Shown here: piece by piece, positions 26,975 through 36,870 of the stretch | How the letters are laid out: each line of letters starts with the position of its first letter | How positions within the stretch are numbered: the first letter of the stretch is position 1 | Assembly (NCBI RefSeq): GCF_001713395.1 | Contig: NZ_CP016450.1 | Span: forward strand, 1,736,001 to 1,800,000 | Direction: 5' to 3' | Length of the DNA stretch: 64,000 bases | From: Sinorhizobium sp. RAC02 | GTDB taxonomy: Bacteria; Pseudomonadota; Alphaproteobacteria; Rhizobiales; Rhizobiaceae | Translations under genes and position numbers: made by a program | The notes under the pieces: model-generated | Database searches by the model: none | Seen by the model: only the letters and a program-made list of their open reading frames with translations | What the model was told of the DNA's origin: nothing

Positions 26975-28050
26975 TCCCGACCCTCGGCCTCTACTTCTTC
27001 CGCCGCTACATCGTCACCACCATCTGGTTCCTGCTCGGCATCTTCTCGCTGATCTTCATCATCGATTTCAGCGAATTGTCGAACCGCATCGGCTCGCTGC
27101 CGGGCTATACGCTGACCAGCGGCCTGCTCGTCACCGCGCTGCGCATTCCGATGATCCTGATGCAGACCGTGCCCTTCGTGGCGCTCTTTGCTGGCATGGC
27201 GGCGCTGATCTCGTTGAACCGGCGCTACGAGCTGGTCGTCACGCGTGCTGCCGGCATTTCCGTCTGGCAGTTCCTGCGTCCCTTCGTCGTCGGCGCCTTC
27301 CTGTTCGGGGTGCTGGCGGTGCTGATCATCAGCCCGATCGCCGCCTGGGGCAGCAAGAAGGCACAGGAAGTCGAAGCAAGCTGGGGCGCCACCGTCTCGC
27401 GTACGGAAAACGCCGTACCGTGGATCCGCCAGATCTATGGCGACGACCAGGCGATCATCGGCGCCAAGGCGCTGCTTGACGACGGCACACGGCTTTTGAA
27501 CGTCACGGTCATCCACTTCGATACCGACGGCCGCATCGCACTGCGCCAGGATGCCGAATCGGCAACCTTGGAAGATGGTTACTGGCTGCTTAACAACGTC
27601 AACGAAACGCGGATTGGAGAATTGCCGGTCCGTCTCAAGGAGGCGCAGCTTCGTACCAACCTGAAACGGGAATTCGTTCAGGAAAGCCTCGAAAAGCCTG
27701 AATCCATTCCATTTTTGAGCCTTGGACGGAAGATCGAGGCGGCAAAGTCGTTCGGTTTCCCCACAAACGCCATGGAAACGCAGTTCCACTCCATGCTGTC
27801 GCTGCCGCTTCTCCTGGTTGCGATGACGCTGATCGCGGCCTGTGTATCATTGAAATTTAGCCGGTTTAATCAATCGCGTGCGGTGATTCTGGGTGGAATC
27901 CTGTCTGGCTTCATGCTTTATGTCGTCACCGTGCTTGTGAAGGCATTTGGAAGCAGCGGTGTTGTTCCTCCGTTTGTTGCGGCCTGGCTCCCAGTGGTCG
28001 TCGCAATGTCGTTGGGTGCGACTATTCTTCTGCATCAGGAGGACGGCTAG
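26971..28050 (+). CDS. lptG: LPS export ABC transporter permease LptG
   Basis: Partner permease of LptF. 359 residues with three N-terminal and three C-terminal helices around a periplasmic domain. Seen: LGLYFFRRYIVTTIWFLLG, SLNRRYELVVTRAAGISVWQ (coupling region), and VALAVILLS-like terminal helices (LLVAMTLIAACVSLKFSR). Its TAG shares one base with the GTG of lptD, so all three genes are probably one transcript. Confidence 0.96.
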   Translation: MIPTLGLYFFRRYIVTTIWFLLGIFSLIFIIDFSELSNRIGSLPGYTLTSGLLVTALRIPMILMQTVPFVALFAGMAALISLNRRYELVVTRAAGISVWQFLRPFVVGAFLFGVLAVLIISPIAAWGSKKAQEVEASWGATVSRTENAVPWIRQIYGDDQAIIGAKALLDDGTRLLNVTVIHFDTDGRIALRQDAESATLEDGYWLLNNVNETRIGELPVRLKEAQLRTNLKREFVQESLEKPESIPFLSLGRKIEAAKSFGFPTNAMETQFHSMLSLPLLLVAMTLIAACVSLKFSRFNQSRAVILGGILSGFMLYVVTVLVKAFGSSGVVPPFVAAWLPVVVAMSLGATILLHQEDG

Positions 28051-30401
28051 TGGCGGCAGGCGCCCGCAAAACGAATTGGTGGTCGAAAGCCGCCCTGCTT
28101 GCAGGTGCGGCCATGGGCGCCTTCGTGTCCGCCGTTGCCCTGCCCGCGCAGGCCCAGGCACCCGACATCCGGACGATGGAACCGAACATTCCGGATGACG
28201 CCAAGCTCATCCTGGCTGCCAACGAACTCGTCTATAATAACGACACGGAAAAGGTGATTGCCCGCGGCGCGGTGCAGATCAACTATGGCGGTTACAGGCT
28301 CGTCGCCCGCCAGGTCGAATACAATCAGAACACCGGCCGCTTGACGGCGCACGGCAATATCGAACTCATCGAACCGACCGGCAACCGGATCTATGGCGAT
28401 GAGATGGACCTGTCGGACGATTTCGCCAACGGCTTCGTCAATGCGTTGCGCATCGAGACCACCGACCTCACCAAACTTGCGGCGACCAGCGGCGAGCGCG
28501 TCAACGGCGAGGAAATGATCCTCAACCACGCCGTCTATACCGCCTGCACGCCCTGCGCCACGAACCCGACGCATCGCTCGCTCTGGCAGATCAAGGCCGA
28601 GCGCGTCGTGCAGAACGGCCGCACCAAGACGATCCGGCTCGAGCGTGCCCGCTTCGAGATGTTCGGCAGGCCGATCGCCTATATTCCGGTGCTGGAAGTG
28701 CCGGACCATACGGTCAAGCGGAAGAGCGGCTTCCTGTTTCCGCAGTTCGGCTATGAGCAGAAGCTCGGCTTCGGCGTTACGACGCCCTACTACTTCGCCA
28801 TCGCACCGGACATGGATGCGACGCTCTCGCCCACCGTGCTGACCCGCCAAGGTTTTCTGCTCGAAGGTGAATTCCGCAAGCGTTTTCATAACGGCCAGGT
28901 GACCTTGCGCGCCGCCGGCATCCAGCAAACGAACCCCAGCGTTTTCACGGGTGGCACGAGCGACCGGTACGAAGACTTCCGCGGCATGGTCGCCTCACAG
29001 GGCAACTTCAAGATCAATCCCCGCTGGGCCTTCGGCTGGGATGTGATGGTACAGACCGACAACAACTTCTCGCGCACCTATGATCTGGATGGCCTGGACG
29101 ATCGCATCCATGCCAACCAGTTCTACCTGTCCGGCCTTGGCCGCCGTAACAGCTTCGACATGCGCGCCTTCTATTTCGACGTGCAGGACGCCGACCCGGT
29201 GGACAAGCTGGAGCGCAAGCAGGCAATCGCGCAGACGCTGGACCACGAATATATCGTACCGCAGCCGGTGCTTGGCGGCGAACTCAGCATCACGACGAAC
29301 ATCACCAACGTCCAGCGTGACCTCGAGGATTTATACAGCGTAGGCAACAATGATCGCTTTCGCGGGCTCGCCGGCGGCACGACACGGCTGACCAGCGAAA
29401 TGGAATGGAAGCGCCAGTTCATCGTACCCGGCGGCCTGGTGCTGACACCGCTGCTGGCGGCGCGCGGCGATATACATCGCCTCGACATGACGGCGCCCGA
29501 CGGTTACGCCGGTGATTTTAAATACGCCGGTAATTATGAAAACGACAACAGTGCGACCCGGGCGATGCTGACCGCCGGCCTTGAAGCGCGCTACCCGATC
29601 CTGGCGACAACCGATTACAGCACGCATCTCTTCGAGCCGATCGCCCAGATCTATGTCCGCCCGGACGAAGACCTTGCCGGGGCGCTGCCGAACGAGGATT
29701 CGCAGAGCTTCGTCTTCGACGCCACCAACCTGTTCGAGCGCGACAAGTTCTCCGGATTCGATCGTATCGAGGGTGGATCGCGCGCCAATCTTGGCCTACG
29801 CTACACAGGCACGTTCGACAACGGCGTGCGGCTGCGCAGCATCATCGGCCAGTCCTTCCATCTCGGCGGCGTAAACTCGTTCGCGACCGACGACCTGGTC
29901 CATGCCGGCGCCAATTCCGGCCTCGAGACAGATTCGTCCGACTATGTCGGCATGACCGGCATCGATCTGCCGAACGGCCTCTCGGTCGCGTCCAGCGCCC
30001 GGCTTGACAAGGACGACCTGTCGGTCCGCCGCTCCGATACGTCACTACGCTTCGATGGCGCCCGCTTCGAGACCGAGCTCACCTATACGCGCATCGCTGC
30101 ACAGCCTGAATACGGCCTGGCGGATAACGCCAGCGAGCTGCAAAGTGCGGCGGCCTTCAAGTTCAAGGACTACTGGTCAGTCTTCGGCTCGCTCACCTAC
30201 GATCTCAACCGCAAGAGCCTGTCGCGCAACGGCATCGGCTTTTCCTATGACGACCGGGACACCGTTTTCTCGATCGTCTACGAGCAGACACGCGATAAAT
30301 CCAGCAGCACGGCAAACGACTGGTCGATCGGCGCGCGCCTGATGTTCCGCACGCTGGGCGACATCCATGTCGGCGATACGACGCTGACCGGCTTCGAGTA
30401 A
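28050..30401 (+). CDS. lptD: LPS-assembly protein LptD
   Basis: Outer-membrane beta-barrel that inserts LPS into the outer leaflet with LptE. 783 residues, close to family length. Seen: a signal peptide (WWSKAALLAGAAMGAFVSAV, cleavage near AQAQA 32-36); an OstA/LptA-like jelly-roll domain (LAANELVYNNDTEKVIARGAVQINYGG); a CTPC pair at about residue 168 followed by LWQIKAERV; and a long beta-rich barrel with many aromatic strands. The C-terminal residues end DTTLTGFE. A GTG start overlapping the lptG stop by one base was chosen; no ATG precedes the signal. Confidence 0.95.
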   Translation: MAAGARKTNWWSKAALLAGAAMGAFVSAVALPAQAQAPDIRTMEPNIPDDAKLILAANELVYNNDTEKVIARGAVQINYGGYRLVARQVEYNQNTGRLTAHGNIELIEPTGNRIYGDEMDLSDDFANGFVNALRIETTDLTKLAATSGERVNGEEMILNHAVYTACTPCATNPTHRSLWQIKAERVVQNGRTKTIRLERARFEMFGRPIAYIPVLEVPDHTVKRKSGFLFPQFGYEQKLGFGVTTPYYFAIAPDMDATLSPTVLTRQGFLLEGEFRKRFHNGQVTLRAAGIQQTNPSVFTGGTSDRYEDFRGMVASQGNFKINPRWAFGWDVMVQTDNNFSRTYDLDGLDDRIHANQFYLSGLGRRNSFDMRAFYFDVQDADPVDKLERKQAIAQTLDHEYIVPQPVLGGELSITTNITNVQRDLEDLYSVGNNDRFRGLAGGTTRLTSEMEWKRQFIVPGGLVLTPLLAARGDIHRLDMTAPDGYAGDFKYAGNYENDNSATRAMLTAGLEARYPILATTDYSTHLFEPIAQIYVRPDEDLAGALPNEDSQSFVFDATNLFERDKFSGFDRIEGGSRANLGLRYTGTFDNGVRLRSIIGQSFHLGGVNSFATDDLVHAGANSGLETDSSDYVGMTGIDLPNGLSVASSARLDKDDLSVRRSDTSLRFDGARFETELTYTRIAAQPEYGLADNASELQSAAAFKFKDYWSVFGSLTYDLNRKSLSRNGIGFSYDDRDTVFSIVYEQTRDKSSSTANDWSIGARLMFRTLGDIHVGDTTLTGFE

Positions 30402-30522
30402 GGGCATCGCTCCACTCTTGTCATCGTTTGGCCGCATGTATTATGCACATCCGGGAGAGACACTGCCGGAAGCGTGCCTGTACGCTGACGGCTGTGGAAA
30501 TGGGTTTGGGAAAGGGACTGGC

Positions 30523-31461
30523 ATGATGGGCAGAGAATCTCTGGTACGTTCCATGATGATGGGCGTGGCCTTGGCCGCCGCCGTGACGCTGACGCTTCCG
30601 GCCGGCACCGCCCAGGCCGCAAGCTCGGTCGTCGCCGTCGTCAACAACACGCCGATCACCTCTGGTGATGTCGAAAGCCGCGCCAACTTTCTGAAGCTGC
30701 AGCGCGCGAAGGGTAATCTGCGGGCGTTGGCCCGCGAGCAGATGATCGACGACGCCCTGAAGCGCGGTGAAATCCTGCGTGCGAAGGCGTCCGTCAGCAC
30801 GAGCGACGTGGACACTGCCTTCGCGCGTTTTGCAGCGTCCAACAAGATGTCGCCGGAGCAGATGGCCAAGATCCTCAACCAGGCTGGCGTCGGCGTCGAC
30901 CATTTCAAGCAGTATATCGCCGTGCAGATGAGCTGGCCACGCCTGGTCAACGCCCGTTACGGTCGCGGCGCCGACGACAAGACGCTGATGCAGCGCATGC
31001 AGGAAAATGGCGGCAAGAAGCCCGTCACCACCGAATACTTCCTCAAGCAGGTGATCTTCGTCGTGCCGGAGAAGAAGCGCAACGCCATTCTCGGCAAGCG
31101 CAAGCAGGAGGCGGAAGCCTCGCGCTCGAAGTTCCCCGGCTGCGACCAGGCCAAGGTTTTTGCCGCGACGATGCGGGATGTTTCGATCCGCGACCTCGGC
31201 CGCGTGCTCGCGCCTGAAATGCCCGCCGACTGGAAGCCGCTCATCGAAAAGACTGACGGCATGACGACCGGCACCCGCGTTACGGAACGCGGCGTCGAAT
31301 ATCTCGCGATCTGCAAGAAGCGGGAGGTCAATGACGACGTGGCGGCCGAAACGGTCTTCCGTGCCGAGGACATCGGCAAGGAGAAGAGCGGCGAGGAAGA
31401 CGCAAACAGCAAGAAGTTCCTCGCTGAGCTGCGCAAGAAAGCGACCATCACCGAACGTTGA
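30523..31461 (+). CDS. surA: SurA-like periplasmic chaperone/peptidyl-prolyl isomerase
   Basis: Periplasmic foldase for outer-membrane proteins. 312 residues. Seen: signal peptide ending near TAQAA (29-33), the SurA N-terminal pattern VVAVVNNTPITSGDVESRANFLKL, and a central helical region (REQMIDDALKRGEILRAKA). A C-terminal region with EYFLKQVIFVVPEKK is a divergent parvulin-like domain; only one is evident, against two in E. coli SurA. Its place between lptD and pdxA is the classic lptD-surA-pdxA-rsmA order. I chose the second ATG of a pair near a purine-rich site; a longer frame begins upstream. Confidence 0.9.
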   Translation: MMGRESLVRSMMMGVALAAAVTLTLPAGTAQAASSVVAVVNNTPITSGDVESRANFLKLQRAKGNLRALAREQMIDDALKRGEILRAKASVSTSDVDTAFARFAASNKMSPEQMAKILNQAGVGVDHFKQYIAVQMSWPRLVNARYGRGADDKTLMQRMQENGGKKPVTTEYFLKQVIFVVPEKKRNAILGKRKQEAEASRSKFPGCDQAKVFAATMRDVSIRDLGRVLAPEMPADWKPLIEKTDGMTTGTRVTERGVEYLAICKKREVNDDVAAETVFRAEDIGKEKSGEEDANSKKFLAELRKKATITER

Positions 31462-31519
31462 TCCCGACTTGACGGGCGGCCACCCGCCGCCCCTCGCAAC
31501 CGCTTGACGGCAAGGTCCC

Positions 31520-32554
31520 ATGACGATGACGAACATGCCTCCGCTGGCGCTCACCATGGGCGATCCGGCGGGGATCGGACCGGATATCACGCTCGCCCTC
31601 TGGTCGAACCGTCATGCCCTCTCGCTGCCGCCCTTTCTCTTCGTCGGTGATGCGCAGGTGCTACGTGAGCGCGCCAAAGTGCTCGGTCTCGACATCACTG
31701 TCGCGAGCGCAACGCCAGAAGAGGCCACCCGGCTGTTTTCCGACGCACTTCCCGTCCTTTCTTGCGATTGCAGCGAAACCGTCACATCGGGCAGGCCGGA
31801 TTCCCGCAATGCAGCGGCCATTACAGGCGCCATCGAAACGGCAGTCGCGCTGACGCTCGCCGGCCGCACGGCTGCGGTGGTCACCAACCCCATCGCCAAG
31901 GCCGTGCTCTATGATGCCGGCTTCGGCTTTCCCGGCCATACGGAATTCCTGGCCGATCTTGCGGCAAAGGCGACCGGCAAGGAAGCGCTTCCGGTCATGC
32001 TGCTTGCCGGACCAAAACTGCGCAGCGTGCCTGTCACCATTCACATTCCGCTGAAGGATGTCCCAACGGTCCTGACACAGGAACTGATCGTCGAAACCGC
32101 GACGATCACCGAGCGGGACCTGCGCCAGCGCTTCGGCATTGCCCGCCCGCGGCTCGCCATTGCAGGGCTCAATCCGCATGCTGGCGAAACCGGAACCATC
32201 GGACTGGAGGACGAGGCAATCGTGCGCCCGGCTGTCGAGCGGCTGAAGGCTGCCGGCATCGATGCGGTCGGCCCCCTGCCCGCCGATACGATGTTCCACG
32301 ATGCCGCCCGCGCGACCTATGACGTGGCGATCTGCATGTATCACGATCAGGCGCTGATCCCGGCCAAGGCGCTCGGCTTCGACGATTCCGTCAATGCAAC
32401 GCTGGGCCTGCCCTTCATCCGCACCTCGCCGGACCACGGCACCGCCTTCGCAATCGCCGGCAAGGGCGTTGCCAAGCCGGACAGCCTTTTGGCCGCCATC
32501 CGGCTCGCCCACACGCTTGGCACCCACGAGCGGACGACAAGGGAACGCGCATAA
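31520..32554 (+). CDS. pdxA: 4-hydroxythreonine-4-phosphate dehydrogenase
   Basis: Enzyme of pyridoxal 5'-phosphate synthesis oxidising 4-phosphohydroxy-L-threonine. 344 residues. Seen: [15 protein letters not shown] near the start, [20 protein letters not shown] and GHTEFLA (metal-site His), LNPHAGETG and [16 protein letters not shown] (two further metal-binding His). Its TAA overlaps the rsmA ATG by one base. Two ATGs (31520 and 31526) are possible starts. Confidence 0.96.
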   Translation: MTMTNMPPLALTMGDPAGIGPDITLALWSNRHALSLPPFLFVGDAQVLRERAKVLGLDITVASATPEEATRLFSDALPVLSCDCSETVTSGRPDSRNAAAITGAIETAVALTLAGRTAAVVTNPIAKAVLYDAGFGFPGHTEFLADLAAKATGKEALPVMLLAGPKLRSVPVTIHIPLKDVPTVLTQELIVETATITERDLRQRFGIARPRLAIAGLNPHAGETGTIGLEDEAIVRPAVERLKAAGIDAVGPLPADTMFHDAARATYDVAICMYHDQALIPAKALGFDDSVNATLGLPFIRTSPDHGTAFAIAGKGVAKPDSLLAAIRLAHTLGTHERTTRERA

Positions 32555-33381
32555 TGGCCGCACTCGACGGACTGCCGCCGCTGCGCGATGTCATCCAGCG
32601 CCATGGACTCGATGCAAAGAAGGCGCTCGGGCAGAACTTTCTGCTCGATCTCAATCTGACGCAGAAAATCGCCCGCACGGCCGGCCCCATCGAAAACCAT
32701 ACCGTCATCGAGGTCGGCCCCGGCCCCGGTGGTCTGACACGCGCGATCCTTGCGCTCGGCGCCAAGCGGGTCATTGCCATTGAGCGCGATGCGCGCTGCC
32801 TGCCGGCGCTCGCGGAAATCTCGGACCACTATCCCGGTCGCCTGACGGTCATTGAAGGCGATGCGCTGAAGACGGACTTTGAGGCGCTGGCGCCGGGCGA
32901 GCCCGTACGCATCATTGCCAACCTGCCCTACAATGTCGGTACGCAGTTGCTGGTCAACTGGCTGCTGCCGAAGACCTGGCCACCCTTCTGGGACTCACTG
33001 ACGCTGATGTTCCAGCGCGAGGTCGGCCTTCGCATTGTCGCTGAGGACAATGACGACCATTATGGCCGCCTCGGCGTGCTCTGCGGCTGGCGTACAGACG
33101 CACGCATGGCCTTCGACGTGCCGCCGCAGGCCTTCACGCCACCGCCGAAGGTGACCTCCTCCGTCGTGCACCTGGAGCCCATCGCCAATCCCCTGGCCTG
33201 CGATGTCAGCGCGCTGGAACGCGTCACCCACGCCGCCTTCGGCCAGCGCCGCAAGATGCTGCGTCAAAGCGTAAAATCGCTCGGCGGCGAGGCCCTGCTT
33301 GCACGTGCCGAAATCGACCCGCAGCGGCGGGCCGAAACGCTGAGCGTGGAAGAATTCGTGCGGCTGGCGAACGCGCTCTGA
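32554..33381 (+). CDS. rsmA: 16S rRNA (adenine1518-N6/adenine1519-N6)-dimethyltransferase
   Basis: KsgA/RsmA methyltransferase that dimethylates two adjacent adenosines near the 3' end of 16S rRNA during 30S maturation. 275 residues. Seen: [19 protein letters not shown], the SAM motif [26 protein letters not shown], and the catalytic NLPYN. Last gene of the lptD operon; the next gene, gmk, is convergent 23 bases away. Confidence 0.97.
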   Translation: MAALDGLPPLRDVIQRHGLDAKKALGQNFLLDLNLTQKIARTAGPIENHTVIEVGPGPGGLTRAILALGAKRVIAIERDARCLPALAEISDHYPGRLTVIEGDALKTDFEALAPGEPVRIIANLPYNVGTQLLVNWLLPKTWPPFWDSLTLMFQREVGLRIVAEDNDDHYGRLGVLCGWRTDARMAFDVPPQAFTPPPKVTSSVVHLEPIANPLACDVSALERVTHAAFGQRRKMLRQSVKSLGGEALLARAEIDPQRRAETLSVEEFVRLANAL

Positions 33382-33404
33382 ACGAGGCGCCCGCCTCTCC
33401 TCAC

Positions 33405-34064
33405 CTATAGAACAGGCTTTTCCGTCACCAGCTTGGTCACGAACTCGAAGAGCCCGTGGCGACGGTCGCGGCGCAGGCGTTCGGCCTTGACGATGCTTTG
33501 TACGGCGTCGAAGGCGACCGAGAGGTCGTCGTTGAGGATGACATAGTCATATTCCCGCCAATGCTCAATTTCGGCGCAGGAATTGGCAAGGCGCGTCTGG
33601 ATGACCTCTTCGGTATCCTCGGCGCGGCGATGCAGGCGCGATTGCAGCTCGGTCATCGACGGCGGCAGGATGAAGATGGAGACGACGTCCGCCGGCATCT
33701 TTTCCTGCAGCTGCTGAGCGCCCTGCCAATCGATGTCGAAGAGCATGTCGCGGCCAGTGGACATGGCCTCCTCAACCGGCTCGCGCGGCGTGCCGTAGAA
33801 ATTGCCGTGCACCTCCGCCCATTCCAGAAGCGCCTGGGAATCGCGCAGACGCTCGAATTCGCGGTGGTTGATGAAATGGTAATGGCGGCCGGCGATCTCG
33901 CTGGCGCGGCGCTGGCGCGTCGTCACGCTCACCGAGAGGCTGAGGCCCGGGTCGGCCTCAAGCAGATTGCGGGCGATCGTCGACTTGCCGGCCCCGGACG
34001 GCGAAGAAATGACGAGCATGAGCCCGCGGCGTTCGATTTGGATATGTTTCGACGGCTCGGCCAT
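33405..34064 (-). CDS. gmk: Guanylate kinase
   Basis: Phosphorylates GMP to GDP. 219 residues. Seen: [20 protein letters not shown] (P-loop), [22 protein letters not shown] (GMP-binding), and [13 protein letters not shown]. Three bases after yicC ends on the same strand, so the two are coupled. Confidence 0.97.
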   Translation of the reverse strand: MAEPSKHIQIERRGLMLVISSPSGAGKSTIARNLLEADPGLSLSVSVTTRQRRASEIAGRHYHFINHREFERLRDSQALLEWAEVHGNFYGTPREPVEEAMSTGRDMLFDIDWQGAQQLQEKMPADVVSIFILPPSMTELQSRLHRRAEDTEEVIQTRLANSCAEIEHWREYDYVILNDDLSVAFDAVQSIVKAERLRRDRRHGLFEFVTKLVTEKPVL

Positions 34065-34067
34065 GGC

Positions 34068-34955
34068 CTACTCCAGATTCTGGACCTGTTCCCTGAACTG
34101 GTCGATGACGACCTTCAGCTCGATACCTGCTGCCGTTACAGCAGCAGCGTTCGACTTGGAACAGATCGTATTCGATTCCCGGTTAAATTCCTGTGCGAGA
34201 AAATCGAGCTTGCGGCCGATCGGCCCGCCCTCGGCGATGAGTTCGCGTGCGGCAGCGACATGCGCCTTCAGCCGGTCGACCTCCTCGCGCAGGTCCGCCT
34301 TGGTGGCAAGCAGCGCCGCCTCCTGGTGCAACCGGTCACGATCGAGCGCCGTCGTGCCCTGCATGAGCACGGCCACCTGCGCGGAAAGCCGTTCGGCAAT
34401 CGCCGATACGCTGCGCGAAGGATCGGCCTCGACGGTCTGCGTCAGCGCCTCGATGCGCGCGACCTGCCCCAGCAGCACCTCGGCGAGCGCCGCGCCCTCC
34501 TTGCCGCGCATGTCGGCAAGACAGCGGATCGCTTCGGCAAGGCCTGCCTTGATATCCTTGTCACGCGTGGCCCGCTCCGCTTCGCTTTCCTCCGCCTCGC
34601 GGAAATCGACGATTCCGCGAACGGCGAGCAGCGTATCGAGCTTCAGCGGCGCCGGATCCACGATACCGGTGAGCTGATCGCGCAATGCCAGCACGGCGGC
34701 AAGCGCGCCCTGGTTCACCACGGCCTCGACCTGCGCTTCGCTGACGCTCGTCGCAAGGCCGATCTGCAGGTTACCGCGTGAAAAGGCTTCGCCGGCAAGC
34801 CGGCGCACATCGGCCTCCAGCGCTTCGAGGCCGGGGGGAAGGCGAAGCCGAAGATCGAGGCCCTTGCCATTGACCGAGCGCAGCTCCCACACCCAGCGGC
34901 TGCGTCCGCTCGTTCCCTCGACCCGTGCGAAGCCGGTCATCGATTGTAATGTCAT
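34068..34955 (-). CDS. YicC family protein (putative endoribonuclease)
   Basis: 295-residue protein of the YicC/YloC family, reported as endoribonucleases in E. coli. Seen: LQSMTGFARVEGTSGRSRW at the start (family hallmark), RSVNGKGLDLRLRLPPGLE, and the C-terminal GRKLDFLAQEFNRESNTICSK, all well conserved. GGAGGATGAC before the ATG supports the start chosen. It precedes gmk, as is usual in proteobacteria. Upstream lies the dltC-like gene, about 180 bases away. Confidence 0.93.
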   Translation of the reverse strand: MTLQSMTGFARVEGTSGRSRWVWELRSVNGKGLDLRLRLPPGLEALEADVRRLAGEAFSRGNLQIGLATSVSEAQVEAVVNQGALAAVLALRDQLTGIVDPAPLKLDTLLAVRGIVDFREAEESEAERATRDKDIKAGLAEAIRCLADMRGKEGAALAEVLLGQVARIEALTQTVEADPSRSVSAIAERLSAQVAVLMQGTTALDRDRLHQEAALLATKADLREEVDRLKAHVAAARELIAEGGPIGRKLDFLAQEFNRESNTICSKSNAAAVTAAGIELKVVIDQFREQVQNLE

Positions 34956-35132
34956 GTCATCCTCCAGTCGGCGCCCCACCGCGGTATGAATCAAATCGGA
35001 AATGGGTCAGCCGGAACGCGCGATGCGCGAATTCATCCCCCAAAGTGAAGCACTTTCGCGGGGTTGGAAACGGCAAGAACCGACGGAACGACAGCGATCC
35101 ACATCAAAGCGACGCTGCCAGCCGCCGCGGCG

Positions 35133-35384
35133 TCAATTGCGGGCGCGGGAAATGAGATCGGTGATGTCGGTGATCGTGTCGAGGGCGGAGACGTCGAAAT
35201 CGGCGCTGGCGAGATTCAGCTCGAAATCCTGTTCCAGCAGCATGATCATTTCGGTCGCCGCCAGCGAATCCAGCCGTCCGGTGATGAACAGGGATTCGTC
35301 ATCGCGCACAGGATCGCGGTCGCCGCGGGCTGCGAGCAGGCCGGTGACGGCGGTGCGAAGTCGTTCCACGGTGGAAAGGCTCAT
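35133..35384 (-). CDS. DltC-like acyl/aminoacyl carrier protein
   Basis: 83-residue carrier protein with a phosphopantetheine attachment Ser40 in GRLDSLAATEMIMLLEQ. The residue before the Ser is Asp, as expected, and the helix after it is well formed. It differs from the fatty-acid ACP encoded at 41.5 kb ([11 protein letters not shown]). Start MSLSTVERLR lies one base after the stop of the MBOAT gene. Third gene of an A-B-C cassette: adenylating enzyme, MBOAT acyltransferase, carrier, the same order as dltA-dltB-dltC. Confidence 0.85.
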   Translation of the reverse strand: MSLSTVERLRTAVTGLLAARGDRDPVRDDESLFITGRLDSLAATEMIMLLEQDFELNLASADFDVSALDTITDITDLISRARN

Positions 35385-35385
35385 G

Positions 35386-36870
35386 TCAGGCTCCGAACAG
35401 GCTGAAAAGGAAGGCGAAGCGTTCGCCGATGGTGAACGCGTCGATGGGTTCGTTGAAGATGGTGAGCAGGCAGAAGAACAGGCCGACCTGAAGACGGGGC
35501 AGGACATCGTAGCGCAGAAATCCGTCTTCCGGCTTCGGCCGCCGGTTGCGAAGCTGTGACACGATCAGCCCGCCGGCCAGCACGACGCAATAGAGAAGAT
35601 AGCTTTCGAAGGCCCGCAGGCCCGGCAGAACCCCGTTCACCGCGAGGATGTCGATGCGGCCCATGAAATGGAAAAGCCAGTTGCCGACGCACGCCGCGCA
35701 GAAGGTGGCGAAAGCGACACGCAGGCGCGGGTGTTTCTTGAACCAGCGCAGGAAGGCCGGATAGAAGAAGAAATCGACCAGCAGTTCCTTGAAATAGAAA
35801 TAGTAGCGGTTCCAGAACTCCGCCAGGCTGCGCGCGGCAAGCGGGCGTACCGTATTGCGGGGAATGCCGTAGCCGGCGACGCGGATGAGCGCGACGACGA
35901 TATGGCCCCAGGCTGCAAGGTGCAGGATATCGAGGAGATAGTGCACCACGAGCGAGGCCCAGGATAGGGCGGCCGGAAGCGGCGCGCCCTTGGCGGCGGC
36001 GGCCATGGCATCGGCCAGGACCGGCACGCCGGCTTCCGTGTTCAGAACGTTGCGGGCCGTGACATCGGCGCCGGCCAGCAACGCGCCCCAGACGATAAGC
36101 TTCAGCCCCTTGAGGCGGGTGACGGCGAGTGCGGTCTCGTCCTTCGCCTCGAATTTCGCGAGGAAACCGGCACCCTTGCCGATCGGCAGCGTCGGTCCCT
36201 CCCAGAACGGCCGGAAGAAGGCGACGCGCGGAAGCGGATTGGTGGTCTGCTTCACCTTCTGGTCGGCCAGCGCATAGGCGATGCACCAGAAGCCGGAGGC
36301 GAGCGCCGCAAGGAACAGCCAGACCTCCGCGGCGAATTTCACGGGCAGAAGACCGGAGAGCGGCACCGCCAGGACAGCGAAGAAGATAAGCATCATCGTC
36401 AGGACGGGATGGCGGCCCGGCGCCGTCGTGCGAAAGGTCGATTGCAGGCGCAGCGCCGCTATGCCGAAGGCGAGGAAGGCAATGCCTGCGCCGGCAATCA
36501 GGATGCGCTGGTCGATGGTGCCGACCAGATCCATCTCCCGGCGCAGGAAATCGCTGAGCTCCTCCGAGCGCGTCGGCCGCAGCATGATGAAAAACAGCGT
36601 CGTGAGACCGATGACCAGCGTGCGCCGGGCCGGAAAGGCAGCGCAGCCGGCAAGGCCGAGAGCGACGATCAGCATGCTGCCGGGGCCAGGCCGCGTGGTG
36701 CAGAAGACGAGGAAGACCGCGACATGCAGCAGCACGATGCCCTTCATGCTTGTCGCGAAGGCGATGGCCGCGGGCGCCTTGTCCATGCCGAGCCAGGCGG
36801 CACGCAGCGCCAGCGCCAGCCCGAGAAGACCGGGGCGGACCTGCCTCTGCGACGACGCGGTCTCGCTCAT
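35386..36870 (-). CDS. DltB-like MBOAT family acyltransferase
   Basis: 494-residue polytopic inner-membrane protein with about ten hydrophobic helices. Seen: EFWNRYYFYFKELLVDFFFYP from residue 351, the MBOAT pattern (compare DFWRRW...DYIYIP of DltB), and a candidate catalytic His401 within VGNWLFHFMGR, where DltB has GxWHG. MBOAT enzymes carry an activated acyl or aminoacyl group across or within the membrane to a hydroxyl of a polymer or lipid. The start overlaps the adenylating enzyme stop by ATGA. The pattern deviates enough that the acceptor cannot be assumed. Confidence 0.8.
   Translation of the reverse strand: MSETASSQRQVRPGLLGLALALRAAWLGMDKAPAAIAFATSMKGIVLLHVAVFLVFCTTRPGPGSMLIVALGLAGCAAFPARRTLVIGLTTLFFIMLRPTRSEELSDFLRREMDLVGTIDQRILIAGAGIAFLAFGIAALRLQSTFRTTAPGRHPVLTMMLIFFAVLAVPLSGLLPVKFAAEVWLFLAALASGFWCIAYALADQKVKQTTNPLPRVAFFRPFWEGPTLPIGKGAGFLAKFEAKDETALAVTRLKGLKLIVWGALLAGADVTARNVLNTEAGVPVLADAMAAAAKGAPLPAALSWASLVVHYLLDILHLAAWGHIVVALIRVAGYGIPRNTVRPLAARSLAEFWNRYYFYFKELLVDFFFYPAFLRWFKKHPRLRVAFATFCAACVGNWLFHFMGRIDILAVNGVLPGLRAFESYLLYCVVLAGGLIVSQLRNRRPKPEDGFLRYDVLPRLQVGLFFCLLTIFNEPIDAFTIGERFAFLFSLFGA

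Noticed and set aside
33456..34781. 441-codon plus-strand frame opposite gmk and yicC
   Set aside because: Runs across two genes and their junction; mirror frame.
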